A stretch of 54,381 nucleotides of DNA from an uncultured Lachnospiraceae bacterium (GCA_910586755.1 CAJUJM010000081.1:1-54381), one strand, 5' to 3'. Positions 23,835 to 32,780 are shown, counted from the stretch's first letter. Program-made: numbers and translations. The notes: a model not told the origin generated them from the letters alone.

Positions 23835-25479
23835 CAGTAGCCAATACCTTTATCTGACGCAGGTTTTCCGGGGCAGCGGTCAGGGGATTGGAATCCAGAA
23901 TCACCAGATCCGCCCGCTTTCCGGGGGCCAGACTGCCTTTTTCCGTTTCCTCAAAATACTGATAGGCGCTGTGGACGGTAATGGCTTTTAAAGCTTCCAA
24001 TGTGGAAATCCGCTCCTCTGGTCCCAGAAGAACTCCATTTCGGGTACAGCGGTTGACGGCGCACCATACGGTTTCCATCATGTCCGGCTGTATTACCGGG
24101 CTGTCCTGGTGGAAGGTAAAACGGATTCCTTCTCTTAAAGCGCTTCCGGCCGGACTGATACGGGAGGCCCGATCCGGCCCCAGATTGCGGATGTGAGTAT
24201 CTCCCCAGTGGTAGGTGTGGGCTGTAAAAAAAGAAGGGAGAAGCCCCAGGCGCTTTACTCTGGGAAGCTGTTTCAGGTCAATAAGCTGGGCATGGACAAT
24301 GACCGGACGCAGGGAGGCAGGGAGGCAGTCTGGCGCTTTGCCTTCCTTTTCCGGAATTTCCTGGCTCCGGGCTGATTGTTCCCCGACTGCCTGTTCCCAG
24401 GCCTGCAAATATTGTTCACAGGCAGCGTCTCCGTTGCAGTGGGCCAAGAGCTGGAGACCGGTATCAACGGACAGCCGGACTGCATCGGATACGGCCTTGT
24501 CAGAAAGAGTATTGTAGCCGCAGTAGTCCTGGGCGCTGTCTGTCTCCGGCAGATAGGGCTCCTTTAACCATGCGGTTCTCCCCTGAGGGGATCCGTCCAG
24601 GAAAATTTTATATCCTCCGACTTTAAAATGATTCCGATACTGTCCGATGCAATCAGAAAAAGCTTCCATAAACTTCTGGCTCTGTCCGACTCCGCCGTAG
24701 CCGATAAGATCCAGATTCAGCAATTTGTTTTCTACGATTGCAGAGTAAAGAGGAAGCATGGAATCCATAATCATACCTTCCTGAGCGGTGGTGATGCCAT
24801 AGGAGGCGTAATATTCTCCGGCTTTTCGGATTGCCGCAAGAAGCTTCTCCGGCTCCGGTCCGGGAACCTGGCTGCTGTAATGCAGAAATGCGCTTTCTTC
24901 CATGTATCCCGTCAGCTTACCGTCCCGAACCTGGATCCGGCCTCCTTCCGGAGCCAGAGTCTGATGAGTAACCCCTAAACGTTCTAAAGCCAAGGAGTTA
25001 AAAATCCCCAGATGGCCGGACTGGTGCTGGATAACCAGGGGATAATCGGAAGCCGCCTGGTCAAGCTCCTGCAGGGTCATATGGCGCTGCTCTTTCAGCC
25101 GGTTGTGATCATAGCCCTTTGCCGTAAGCCATGTCCCGGTTTGGGGCTGGTTCCTGGCAATATAATCTTTAATGGCGGCCTGAACATCCGCCACGGATTC
25201 TGCGTGTTCCAGAGGAATCTGGAGAAGGGAAAAGGCATATCCGGAAAAATGGCTGTGGGCATCTATAAAAGATGGCATCAAAGTATGCCCCTTTATATCT
25301 ATAAGTTTTACCAAAGGTCTGTCCGATGAATTGCCATCTGTCCGGGGGAGCAAGCTTTTTAAATCCTCAAAACGGCCAACTGCCTTAATCCGTCCGTCTT
25401 CGACCAGCAACGCTTCTGCGTATAAGTCTTCTTCCATAGTAAGAATGGTTCCGCCATAATACAAGGTATAATGTTTCAT
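23788..25479 (-). CDS. YtcJ-like metal-dependent amidohydrolase
   Basis: A 563-residue amidohydrolase family 3 member. The beta-sandwich start is YYGGTILTMEEDLYAEALLVEDGRI (in parts). The metal motif HSHFSG lies in LMPSFIDAHSHFSGYAF, with later ligands in HCNGDAACEQYL and VIVHAQLID. The carboxyl end RADLVILDSNPLTAAPENL is characteristic. Family members hydrolyse amides, N-formyl groups or related bonds; the substrate is unknown. The ATG at 25479 is favoured by GGAGG upstream; five extra codons to 25494 are possible. It is convergent with sulfatase 2, overlapping it by 47 nt. This is unusual and suggests antisense interaction of the two mRNAs. Confidence 0.88.
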   Translation of the reverse strand: MKHYTLYYGGTILTMEEDLYAEALLVEDGRIKAVGRFEDLKSLLPRTDGNSSDRPLVKLIDIKGHTLMPSFIDAHSHFSGYAFSLLQIPLEHAESVADVQAAIKDYIARNQPQTGTWLTAKGYDHNRLKEQRHMTLQELDQAASDYPLVIQHQSGHLGIFNSLALERLGVTHQTLAPEGGRIQVRDGKLTGYMEESAFLHYSSQVPGPEPEKLLAAIRKAGEYYASYGITTAQEGMIMDSMLPLYSAIVENKLLNLDLIGYGGVGQSQKFMEAFSDCIGQYRNHFKVGGYKIFLDGSPQGRTAWLKEPYLPETDSAQDYCGYNTLSDKAVSDAVRLSVDTGLQLLAHCNGDAACEQYLQAWEQAVGEQSARSQEIPEKEGKAPDCLPASLRPVIVHAQLIDLKQLPRVKRLGLLPSFFTAHTYHWGDTHIRNLGPDRASRISPAGSALREGIRFTFHQDSPVIQPDMMETVWCAVNRCTRNGVLLGPEERISTLEALKAITVHSAYQYFEETEKGSLAPGKRADLVILDSNPLTAAPENLRQIKVLATVKDGAVIYRSTKMGH

Positions 25480-25599
25480 AAAAAAAGCCTCCATATCAGA
25501 ATTCGTCTTTCAGTTAAGACTATTCTAACATGGAGGTTTAAAAAGGCCAAGGGGGGTAGCAAAGAAAGGCTGATCAGTCAGAAATGGTGTTCCGGATGG

Positions 25600-26268
25600 C
25601 TACGGAAGAATATCTCCTTTTGTGCTGATAGTCACCACCTGCCAGGGAATCATTTTCCCGCTGGCCATGAGAGCTTTTTTAACAGCCTGCTCAATGCCGC
25701 CGCAGCAGGGAACGACCATGCGGACTACGGTGATATCTTTAATGTCATTTTGGCGAAGGATCTCCGTCAGCTTTTCGCTGTAATCCACGCTGTCCAGCTT
25801 GGGGCAGCCCACCAGGGTAATACGGCCTGCTATAAAGTCCTGGTGAAAATTGGCGTAAGCATAGGCAGTACAGTCAGCAGCAATTAGCAATCTGGCATTG
25901 TGGAAATACGGAGCGTTAATGGGAGCCAGTTTAATCTGAACCGGCCACTGGGCAAGCTGGCTTCCCGGACATCCGCAGGGCAGGGAATCTCCCTGGCAGT
26001 TGTGGGCTTGTCCTGGCTCATGGGAAACCTTCGCCGTCATTCGGGCTTTTACAGCCGCCTCGTCGTAAGGGGCGGCCTCCCGCTCTACAAAAGTAATAGC
26101 GCCTGTAGGGCAGGCAGGAAGGCAGTCGCCCAATCCATCGCAGTAATCATCTTTCAAAAGCCGGGCTTTTCCATTTACCATGCCGATAGCGCCCTCGTGG
26201 CAGGCAGAAGCACAGGCGCCGCAGCCATTGCAGGCTTCTTCATTAATCTGAATAATTCTTCTTATCAT
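25600..26268 (-). CDS. Two-cluster ferredoxin-like Fe-S protein
   Basis: A 222-residue protein. The N-terminus holds two 4Fe-4S motifs: Cys13/16/19/23 (CNGCGACASACHEGAI) and Cys43/49/53 (CDGLGDCLPACPTGAI). A C-terminal domain of about 150 residues has further cysteines (HNCQGDSLPCGCPGSQ, AADCTAYAYANFH, GCPKLD, VVPCCGGIEQA) that may bind another centre. I recognise the type, a conserved clostridial iron-sulfur protein often next to a Crp/Fnr regulator, but no biochemical function is established. The RBS is AAGGAGGAAA. It is divergent from the Crp/Fnr gene, and the gap holds a palindromic operator. A role in redox or nitrosative stress is inferred from this partnership only. Confidence 0.8.
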   Translation of the reverse strand: MIRRIIQINEEACNGCGACASACHEGAIGMVNGKARLLKDDYCDGLGDCLPACPTGAITFVEREAAPYDEAAVKARMTAKVSHEPGQAHNCQGDSLPCGCPGSQLAQWPVQIKLAPINAPYFHNARLLIAADCTAYAYANFHQDFIAGRITLVGCPKLDSVDYSEKLTEILRQNDIKDITVVRMVVPCCGGIEQAVKKALMASGKMIPWQVVTISTKGDILP

Positions 26269-26331
26269 AAATAAATTTCCTCCTTATGAAAAACGGACCA
26301 AAAACTTTTAATTCCACCTTGATGGGATGGA

Positions 26332-26376
26332 TATAATATACTACAATTATTTTGAAAATTATGTTGTTATAACAAC
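26332..26376 (+). promoter_or_regulatory. TATAAT box and perfect 14-bp palindrome before the Crp/Fnr gene
   Basis: TATAAT (26332-26337) has no good -35, as is common at Crp/Fnr-activated promoters. Downstream lies GTTGTTATAACAAC (26363-26376), a perfect palindrome with TTGTT/AACAA half-sites like those bound by Crp/Fnr proteins. Its position between the divergent regulator and Fe-S genes suggests auto-control. Confidence 0.6.
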
Positions 26377-26409
26377 GGAAAGATGAAAAGAGAAGGGAAT
26401 TTTGACCAA

Positions 26410-27081
26410 ATGAACAGGATTCTAAAAGCAGAAGAAAAAAGCATCCTGGCGGAAACGGAACTTTTTGCCGGGATCCCTCTGGAAGAGATTCCGGATATCC
26501 TGAATCGCCTGGATGCTGTAGTGAAAGAGTATCCGAAAGAAAGTGTGATTCTTCACGCCGGAGATAGCACCAGAAATCTGGGGGTGGTACTTTCCGGTTC
26601 AGTCCGCATGGAAGAAAATGATATCTGGGGCAGGCGGAATATCATTGGAAGCGCCGGTGTCAGGGAGACCTTTGCCGAGACCTATGCCTGTGCGGGGAAG
26701 GAATCTCTGATGGTGGATGTGATTTCTTCCCGGCAGTCCAGGATTTTGTTTTTTCCTGTTAACAGAATCCTGGACGTTGCCGACAGCCGTCTGACTTTTA
26801 ACCTGATTCAGGTACTGGCGGGCAAGAACCTCCACCTGACCCGGAAAATACGCCTTATTACCCCTAAATCCCTGAGAGAGCGGATTTTGGCCTATCTTTC
26901 TCTGGAAGCGCGCCGGCAGGGCAGAGACTCCATCGAACTGCCTTTTAACCGCCAGCAGATGGCAGACTACCTTAATGCAGATCGAAGCGCCCTGTCCGGA
27001 GAACTGTCCCGAATGAAACAGGAAGGACTGATTGACTACCGGAAGAACCGGTTTACGCTTTATGTGGGAGAAGCTTTTTAA
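26410..27081 (+). CDS. Crp/Fnr-family transcriptional regulator
   Basis: A 223-residue regulator. The N-terminal cyclic-nucleotide-binding-like beta-roll (FAGIPLEEIPDILNRLDAVV; VILHAGDSTRNLGVVLSGSV) is followed by a dimerisation helix. The C-terminal winged HTH reads ELPFNRQQMADYLNADRSAL and SGELSRMKQEGLIDYRKNRF. It lacks the N-terminal cysteine cluster of Fnr, so it is not an obvious oxygen sensor of the Fnr type; haem or other ligands are possible, as in HcpR-like proteins. Two starts exist. The ATG at 26410 has AAGGGA 11 nt upstream. The ATG at 26383 has its purine run directly adjacent, so 26410 is preferred with limited certainty. Its stop codon overlaps the stop of the convergent potCD gene. 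Confidence 0.88.
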   Translation: MNRILKAEEKSILAETELFAGIPLEEIPDILNRLDAVVKEYPKESVILHAGDSTRNLGVVLSGSVRMEENDIWGRRNIIGSAGVRETFAETYACAGKESLMVDVISSRQSRILFFPVNRILDVADSRLTFNLIQVLAGKNLHLTRKIRLITPKSLRERILAYLSLEARRQGRDSIELPFNRQQMADYLNADRSALSGELSRMKQEGLIDYRKNRFTLYVGEAF

Positions 27082-29003
27082 TTGGACTTTACTTCTTTCC
27101 ACATATCATTATAGATGCTGTCCACCGCATCCCCTAAATACCGGAACACTTCGCTGTTTACCAGTTTGTCCATATCCGGGAAGATGGCTTTGTTGTTTTG
27201 GACTTCCTCATCCAGCATAGCTTTTGCAGCACGGTTGGGAGTGGAGTACGTGATATAGTCAAAATTCATTTTGGCAATGTCCGGACGGCAGAGGAAATCG
27301 ATCCATTTCTCCGCATTTTCTCTATTCCGGGCATTGATGGGGATTACCCAGGAATCAAACCACAAGTTGGTGCCTTCCTGGGGAATTACGTATTCCAGGG
27401 AATAATCCAGCCCCAGGTTGGCAACCTCATCCTGGATGTAAAGCATCTCGCCGGAATAAATAACGCCTACGGCCGCCTCCCCGCCAATCATTTTATCACG
27501 AACCTGGTCGATTACATATGCCTGAACCAGGGGCTTTTGGGCGATGAGCAGATCACGGGCCCGGGCAAGCTCTTCCGGATTTTCCGTATTCATGGAATAC
27601 CCAAGAGATTTTAAGGCAACCATAAAAGCATCCCGAACAGAATCCTGCATGAGAATCTCCCCTTCATAAGCCGGATCCCACAGATCCGACCATTTGGAAG
27701 GCGGTTCCAGGCCTAATTCTTCCACAAGTTTGGTGTTATAGAGGATTCCCACAGTTCCCCAGGTGTAAGGTACGGAGTATTGATTTTCCGGGTCAAAACT
27801 TTTAGAATGTTCCATAAACAGAGGATCAATATTAGCCAGATTGGGAATGTTTTCAAAGTTAATCTCTGCTAACAGGCCATTCTCCACCATCTTCTGAATC
27901 ATATAATCCGATGGGCAGACCACGTCGTACCGTACAGCGCCTGCTTCAATAACCGGATACATTTCCTCATTGGTTTCAAACATGTCATAGGTAACATGGA
28001 TGCCGGTTTCTTCCTCAAACATTTCAATCACTGCGTCGTCAATATATTCCCCCCAATTGTAGACAAACAGCTCATCAGAATGGGTGGTGGAATACTTCTG
28101 GTAAGCAGTAAAGGATACGCTGACCACGATGGCAAAGGCGGAAAATACCAGAAAACCTTTCCGGATATTATTGTTTCTGCGGCGCTTTCTCATAGTCTCC
28201 TGAACTTTGGACGCTGAGACTCCAGCCTGGTTCTCCGGCTCGAAATTGGTGATCAAAAGCAGTGCCAGAACCGTAACAAATATAACCGTGGACAGAGCGT
28301 ACATAGATGGTTGTATCCCCCGGCGGACCTCGCTGTAAATCAAGGTAGACAGGGTATTGATACCTGCGCCTCTGGTGAAATGAGTGATAATAAAGTCATC
28401 CAGAGACATGGTAAATGCCATTAAAAATCCCGACAAAATTCCGGGCAGAATATCGGGGAATACGATCCGAAAGAAAGCTTTCACCGGTGTTGCCCCCAGA
28501 TCCTGGGCGGCCTCATAAGCATAGCGATCCGTTTGCTTTAGTTTCGGCATAACATTTAAAATTACATAGGGAATGTTAAATGTTATGTGGGCTAACAGGA
28601 TGGTTTTAAATCCCAGAGTAACCCCGAAAGCGATAAATACCAGCATGAGAGAGATGCCGGTAACCACCTCAGAATTCAGCATGGGAATATTGTTGACCCC
28701 CATGACGACAGCCTTGGGTATTTTTTTCATCTGGTTAATGCCCATGGCGGCTATCGTGCCGATAATAGTAGCCAGAAGCGCCGATAGAAAGGCGATTACC
28801 AGGGTGTTGTAAAGGGCGTCGGTAATAGCGGAATTGTCAAACATCTGGTGATACCAATGGGTGGTAAAACCGCCCCACCGGGTCCTGGATTTGGAATTGT
28901 TAAAGGATAGCACCATCATGGTGAAAATGGGCGCATACAAAAACAGCAGGATTATCACCATGTAAAAATCTTCAATAAATTTTTTTAAACCTTTCTTTTT
29001 CAT
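27078..29003 (-). CDS. potCD: Fused spermidine/putrescine permease and binding protein (PotC-PotD)
   Basis: A 641-residue fusion. Residues 1-255 are a PotC-type permease with six helices and the EAA loop YEAAQDLGATPVKAFFRIVF. A basic linker (about 266-282, MRKRRRNNN) follows, then a transmembrane anchor (about 283-300). Residues 311-641 are a PotD-like polyamine-binding domain (LFVYNWGEYIDDAVIEMFEE, VVCPSDYMIQKM, YTWGTVGILYN, FIDF-type C-terminus). The binding domain is thus tethered outside the cell by its own helix instead of a lipid. Such fusions are known in some Firmicutes. It overlaps potB by 3 nt (ATGA type), so expression is coupled. It is the last gene of the XRE-potA-potB-potCD operon. 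Confidence 0.93.
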   Translation of the reverse strand: MKKKGLKKFIEDFYMVIILLFLYAPIFTMMVLSFNNSKSRTRWGGFTTHWYHQMFDNSAITDALYNTLVIAFLSALLATIIGTIAAMGINQMKKIPKAVVMGVNNIPMLNSEVVTGISLMLVFIAFGVTLGFKTILLAHITFNIPYVILNVMPKLKQTDRYAYEAAQDLGATPVKAFFRIVFPDILPGILSGFLMAFTMSLDDFIITHFTRGAGINTLSTLIYSEVRRGIQPSMYALSTVIFVTVLALLLITNFEPENQAGVSASKVQETMRKRRRNNNIRKGFLVFSAFAIVVSVSFTAYQKYSTTHSDELFVYNWGEYIDDAVIEMFEEETGIHVTYDMFETNEEMYPVIEAGAVRYDVVCPSDYMIQKMVENGLLAEINFENIPNLANIDPLFMEHSKSFDPENQYSVPYTWGTVGILYNTKLVEELGLEPPSKWSDLWDPAYEGEILMQDSVRDAFMVALKSLGYSMNTENPEELARARDLLIAQKPLVQAYVIDQVRDKMIGGEAAVGVIYSGEMLYIQDEVANLGLDYSLEYVIPQEGTNLWFDSWVIPINARNRENAEKWIDFLCRPDIAKMNFDYITYSTPNRAAKAMLDEEVQNNKAIFPDMDKLVNSEVFRYLGDAVDSIYNDMWKEVKSN

Positions 29004-29824
29004 CAGATTGCACCGCCCTCCCCATTGCTGTCATATTTGGCGATGAGCGCCATGCTGATTAGGATAAAGGCCATCAAAACTAGGGAGAGGCCGGATCCTA
29101 AATTCCAGTTGCTGCCTTTGGTAAATTCCTGTTCGATAACATTGCCAATCAGGAGGATTTTGCTGCCGCCTAACAGGTTGGAGATAACGAAGGTAGTCAG
29201 AGCGGGAACAAAGACCATGGTGATGCCGCTGACAATACCAGGGAGGCTTAAAGGAAGCCAGATATGGAGAAATGTCTGGACATTATCAGCGCCCAGATCC
29301 TTTGCCCCGTTGATAATATTGTCATCAATTTTCATCAAAATATTGTAAATAGGCAGAATCATAAAGGGAAGGAAGTTGTAAACCATACCCAGGATAATGG
29401 CCCACGGAGTATTGATAATAGCAATGCCTGGCAGATGGAAGAAGGCCAGAATACCATTGATAACCCCGTTTTTTTCCAGTAAAGTTTGCCATGCTAAAGT
29501 TCTTAATAAGAAATTCATCCACATGGGAAGGATGAAAATAAATACTACAAAGCTGCCGGCGCCTACCCCTTTTTTTCTAAGAATCATAGCCAGGGGATAA
29601 GCCAGAATCAGGCAGATAACGGTGCTGACAAGGGATAAGCCCAGGGACAAAAACAGGGCTTTAGCGTGTTCTGCATTGACAATGGCCAGCACATTTGCCA
29701 GGGTAAAAGCGCCGGATTTATCCGTAAGTCCATAGTATACAATCAAGGCCAGAGGGATGACGGTAAAGCCAATCATCCAGATAATATAAGGGCCGGCCAG
29801 CCATTTGTTTTTAGGGTTATTCAT
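29003..29824 (-). CDS. potB: Spermidine/putrescine ABC permease PotB
   Basis: A 273-residue permease with six helices (WLAGPYIIWMIGFTVIPLAL at the start; EAA-loop NGAKDLGADNVQTFLHIWLP). It pairs with the PotC half of the downstream fusion. The ATG at 29824 overlaps the potA stop by 8 nt. An upstream TTG at 29833 is only 4 nt from GGAGG, while ATG 29824 is 13 nt from it, so neither spacing is ideal. The overlap points to coupled translation. Confidence 0.92.
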   Translation of the reverse strand: MNNPKNKWLAGPYIIWMIGFTVIPLALIVYYGLTDKSGAFTLANVLAIVNAEHAKALFLSLGLSLVSTVICLILAYPLAMILRKKGVGAGSFVVFIFILPMWMNFLLRTLAWQTLLEKNGVINGILAFFHLPGIAIINTPWAIILGMVYNFLPFMILPIYNILMKIDDNIINGAKDLGADNVQTFLHIWLPLSLPGIVSGITMVFVPALTTFVISNLLGGSKILLIGNVIEQEFTKGSNWNLGSGLSLVLMAFILISMALIAKYDSNGEGGAI

Positions 29825-30893
29825 TGATTCCAATGGCCTCCTCGTCCTCTGATGCAGGCTTGTTCATAATTTGAATCTCAAACGGCTCAATATGGATACC
29901 TACCTCCTGACCTACGGGGAACATATCGGTGCTGTGTACCAGCCACTCAAAACCATTGGGGGTAGTTACCTCCATTTCATAGTGAACCCCTTTAAAAATC
30001 AGGTGGGTAACCACACCGGTTAAAGTGCCGTCCTCCGGCTTTACCAGGTCAATATCTTCCGGCCGGATCACTACGTCCACAGGTTTATTTCGGCCAAAAC
30101 CCTTATCTACGCAGGGGAATTTGGCTCCGAAAATTTCAACCAATTCATCCTGAATCATAATGCCGTCCACAATATTACTTTCGCCGATAAAGTCAGCCAC
30201 AAAGGCGTTTTCCGGCTCATTGTAGATCTGCTCCGGGGAACCCATTTGCTGGATATAGCCCTGGTTCATAACCACAATGGTATCGGACATGACCAGAGCT
30301 TCCTCCTGGTCGTGAGTAACATAAATAAAGGTAATACCCAGTTCATTTTTCAGACGGATCAGCTCATACTGCATATCCTGACGCAGCTTTAAATCCAGAG
30401 CGCCCAAAGGCTCGTCCAATAAAAGGAGCTTGGGTTCATTTACAATAGCCCTTGCGATGGCAATACGCTGCTGCTGGCCGCCGCTTAAGGAATCAATACT
30501 GCGGTTTTCAAAGCCGTCTAAATTTACCAGCTTCAGGGCGTATTTAATCTTACCGTCAATGTAGGATTTTGTTTTGCCTTTAATTTTTAGGCCAAAGGCA
30601 ATGTTTTCCGCAATATTCATATGGGGAAACAGGGCATATTTCTGAAACACAGTATTGAGCTGGCGTTTATTAGGCGGCAGTTTGGTAATGTCATTGCCGC
30701 TGAAAATAACCTGTCCCTTATCCGGCCGCTCAAAGCCGCCGATAATCCGCAGGGTAGTAGTTTTTCCGCAGCCGCTGGGTCCAAGAAGGGTGACGAAAGC
30801 GTTTTCCTTTACTGACAGGCACAGGTCGTCAAGGACCAGGTCCCCGTCAAAGCTTTTGCTGATATTTACCAGATCAATTAATGGCTGATTCAT
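29817..30893 (-). CDS. potA: Spermidine/putrescine ABC transporter ATPase PotA
   Basis: A 358-residue ATPase. Walker A is GPSGCGKTT, the signature motif LSGGQQQR and Walker B LLLDEPLGALD, with the H-loop in YVTHDQEEAL. A C-terminal TOBE-type domain (from about residue 240) is typical of PotA. It energises polyamine import with PotB and PotCD. RBS AGGAGG lies close upstream. Two GTAAGTT repeats (30909-30915 and 30926-30932) lie between the regulator gene and potA. Confidence 0.95.
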   Translation of the reverse strand: MNQPLIDLVNISKSFDGDLVLDDLCLSVKENAFVTLLGPSGCGKTTTLRIIGGFERPDKGQVIFSGNDITKLPPNKRQLNTVFQKYALFPHMNIAENIAFGLKIKGKTKSYIDGKIKYALKLVNLDGFENRSIDSLSGGQQQRIAIARAIVNEPKLLLLDEPLGALDLKLRQDMQYELIRLKNELGITFIYVTHDQEEALVMSDTIVVMNQGYIQQMGSPEQIYNEPENAFVADFIGESNIVDGIMIQDELVEIFGAKFPCVDKGFGRNKPVDVVIRPEDIDLVKPEDGTLTGVVTHLIFKGVHYEMEVTTPNGFEWLVHSTDMFPVGQEVGIHIEPFEIQIMNKPASEDEEAIGINE

Positions 30894-30939
30894 GGCTTTC
30901 CTCCTAAAGTAAGTTTACTGATTACGTAAGTTAAAATGC

Positions 30940-31473
30940 TTAGAAACTTGGCGGAGAGCTGACCCACAGGACAGAAGCTCCGGTTTTGCTGGTCAGGTAG
31001 TGGGGCTTTTCACTGATGTAATAAAAGGCGTCCCCCTTTTTGGCCTTGTAGATTTTATTGCCTAAATGAATGGAGACAGCGCCCTGAAGCACGTAGCCGA
31101 ACTCCTCCCCCTCATGGGGATTATCCGGATAGGTGGATCCGCCGGCCTCCAGAGTCAGGAGAATGGGTTCCATGGTATTTTTCTGCGCGTTGGGAATAAT
31201 CCACTTGATGGTGTTAAAAAGCTCCGGATCCTGCTTTTCAAAAAAGTCATTTTTCCCAAAGACAATCTGCTCCTCCGGGGTTTCATTAAAAAATTCCCCG
31301 ATAGACGTACCCAGGCACTGAAGAATATCTATAAGGGTAGCAATAGAAGGGGAGGTTAAATCCCGCTCCAGCTGGGAAATAAATCCTTTGGACAGCTCGG
31401 CTCTGTCTGCCAGCTCTTCCTGGGTGAGGCCCTTTAAAATACGCAGTTCTTTTAATTTTGTACCGATCTTCAC
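30940..31473 (-). CDS. XRE-cupin regulator of the polyamine operon
   Basis: A 177-residue regulator with an N-terminal XRE HTH (TKLKELRILKGLTQEELADR, then SKGFISQLERDLTSPSIATL). A C-terminal cupin follows (GGSTYPDNPHEGEEFGYVLQ and KKGDAFYYISEKPHY). This architecture is the same as PuuR, which senses putrescine. As first gene of the potABCD operon it is most likely an autoregulator responding to polyamines (inference). Two direct repeats in its own 5' region (31531 and 31569) are candidate binding sites. Confidence 0.92.
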   Translation of the reverse strand: MKIGTKLKELRILKGLTQEELADRAELSKGFISQLERDLTSPSIATLIDILQCLGTSIGEFFNETPEEQIVFGKNDFFEKQDPELFNTIKWIIPNAQKNTMEPILLTLEAGGSTYPDNPHEGEEFGYVLQGAVSIHLGNKIYKAKKGDAFYYISEKPHYLTSKTGASVLWVSSPPSF

Positions 31474-31530
31474 AATCTGCCTCCTTATGGAAAGAAGCTA
31501 CTCCCGCAGTGTGCAAAGAGTAAGATAAAA

Positions 31531-31585
31531 GTTTACAAATACTAACTGATAATAAAAATAAAGAAAAAGTTTACAAATAATAAAC
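31531..31585. promoter_or_regulatory. Repeated GTTTACAAATA sites in the pot operon leader
   Basis: GTTTACAAATA occurs at 31531-31541 and 31569-31579. The second copy extends to the inverted repeat GTTTACAAATAATAAAC (GTTTA/TAAAC arms). Both lie downstream of the minus-strand -10, where a bound repressor would block transcription. They are the likely operators of the XRE-cupin protein. Confidence 0.55.
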
Positions 31586-31598
31586 TAGCGCAAAAAAC

Positions 31599-31626
31599 AT
31601 TATACTCATATCTGGGAATGTGTCAA
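31599..31626 (-). promoter_or_regulatory. Promoter of the XRE-potABCD operon
   Basis: On the minus strand perfect TTGACA (31621-31626) and TATAAT (31599-31604) are separated by 16 nt. A leader of about 120 nt precedes the regulator gene. Confidence 0.8.
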
Positions 31627-31647
31627 TACTTTTTAGACAGATTCTTG

Positions 31648-31676
31648 TTAACAAATCAAAACTTTTATGATATGAT
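31648..31676 (+). promoter_or_regulatory. Promoter of the lactonase-aroC-rpiB unit
   Basis: TTAACA (31648-31653) and TATGAT (31671-31676) are separated by 17 nt. It is divergent from the pot operon promoter, with 21 nt between the two -35 boxes. Confidence 0.65.
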
Positions 31677-31721
31677 AAAAACAGCTTGTAAAAAGAACGG
31701 AAATCAGGAGGAAATTTCATC

Positions 31722-32780
31722 ATGGAAGGGAAATATATGGCTTATGTAGGTTCTTACTCCTACACAGGCAAGGCAAAAGGAATTACAGTATATGATGTCG
31801 ATGTGGAGAAAGGGATTTTTAAGGAGCGTTGTGAGGTTGACGTGGATAATTCTTCCTATGTTATTGCCTCCAGCGACGGTAAAACCCTGTACTCTATTGC
31901 GGACGAGGGTGTTGTGTCCTTCCGCATTCTGCCCAACGGCGCGCTGACCCGTTTAAACAACGCCAATATTAAAGGAATGAGAGGGTGCCATTTATCTACG
32001 GACGAGGAGGACAAATATGTTTTTGTTTCCGGCTATCACGACGGTAAGGCAACCATCTTAAGGCTGAATGAAGACGGCTCTGTAGGCTCCATCGTAGACG
32101 GCGTGTTCCACAAGGGCTACGGCAGTGTAGCGGAACGTAACTTCAGGCCTCATGTAAGCTGTACCAGAAGGACCCCGGACAAAAAGTATGTTATGGCGGC
32201 GGATCTGGGGATTGATCAGGTAAAGATTTACCGCTTTGACGAGAGAGAGGAAAAACTGGTTCAGGTAGACGCTATCCGCTGTGAGAGAGAGTCTGCGCCC
32301 AGGCATTTCCGGTTCAGCTCTGACGGACGCTTTATTTATCTGATGTATGAGATTAAGAACGTAATTGACGTTTATACCTATGAGACTGGAGATCGGGCGC
32401 CTAAAATTGAGAAGATCCAGACCATTTCCACGGTAACCGGCAAAAAGAGTGAAGGAAACCTGACGGCGGCCTGCGCTATGCGTCTGTCTCCGGACGAGAA
32501 GTACGTATACTGTACCAATGCCGGAGACAATGTGGTAACCGTTTATTCCAGAGATGAGGAAACAGGGCTTTTGGAAGTGCTGTTCAGCCTTCCGGTAAGC
32601 GGCGATTATCCAAAGGATATTGCTATTTTCCCGGATCAGAAGCATGTGGCGGCACTAAACCATGACAGCGGTACTATCACATTCTTTGCTATTAATTATG
32701 AAAAGAAACAGATGGTAATGAGCAGCAGAGAGATTGAAGTCAACGAGCCAAACTGCTGTGTAATCGTAAAGGTTCAATAG
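31722..32780 (+). CDS. Lactonase-family beta-propeller (6-phosphogluconolactonase type)
   Basis: A 352-residue protein of the seven-bladed Pgl lactonase family. Repeated blade patterns are seen in YVGSYSYTGKAKGITVYDVD, FRPHVSCTRRTPDKKYVMAA-DLGIDQVKIYRFD, and CAMRLSPDEKYVYCTNAGDN. It may hydrolyse 6-phosphogluconolactone or another sugar lactone; many such proteins have no assigned substrate. RBS AGGAGG lies 8 nt before the ATG. aroC starts 26 nt after it, so the three plus-strand genes probably form an operon. Confidence 0.85.
   Translation: MEGKYMAYVGSYSYTGKAKGITVYDVDVEKGIFKERCEVDVDNSSYVIASSDGKTLYSIADEGVVSFRILPNGALTRLNNANIKGMRGCHLSTDEEDKYVFVSGYHDGKATILRLNEDGSVGSIVDGVFHKGYGSVAERNFRPHVSCTRRTPDKKYVMAADLGIDQVKIYRFDEREEKLVQVDAIRCERESAPRHFRFSSDGRFIYLMYEIKNVIDVYTYETGDRAPKIEKIQTISTVTGKKSEGNLTAACAMRLSPDEKYVYCTNAGDNVVTVYSRDEETGLLEVLFSLPVSGDYPKDIAIFPDQKHVAALNHDSGTITFFAINYEKKQMVMSSREIEVNEPNCCVIVKVQ

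Noticed and set aside
23993..25887. Several plus-strand frames across the amidohydrolase and Fe-S genes
   Set aside because: All are antisense to genes with clear metal or cluster motifs and lack ribosome binding sites.
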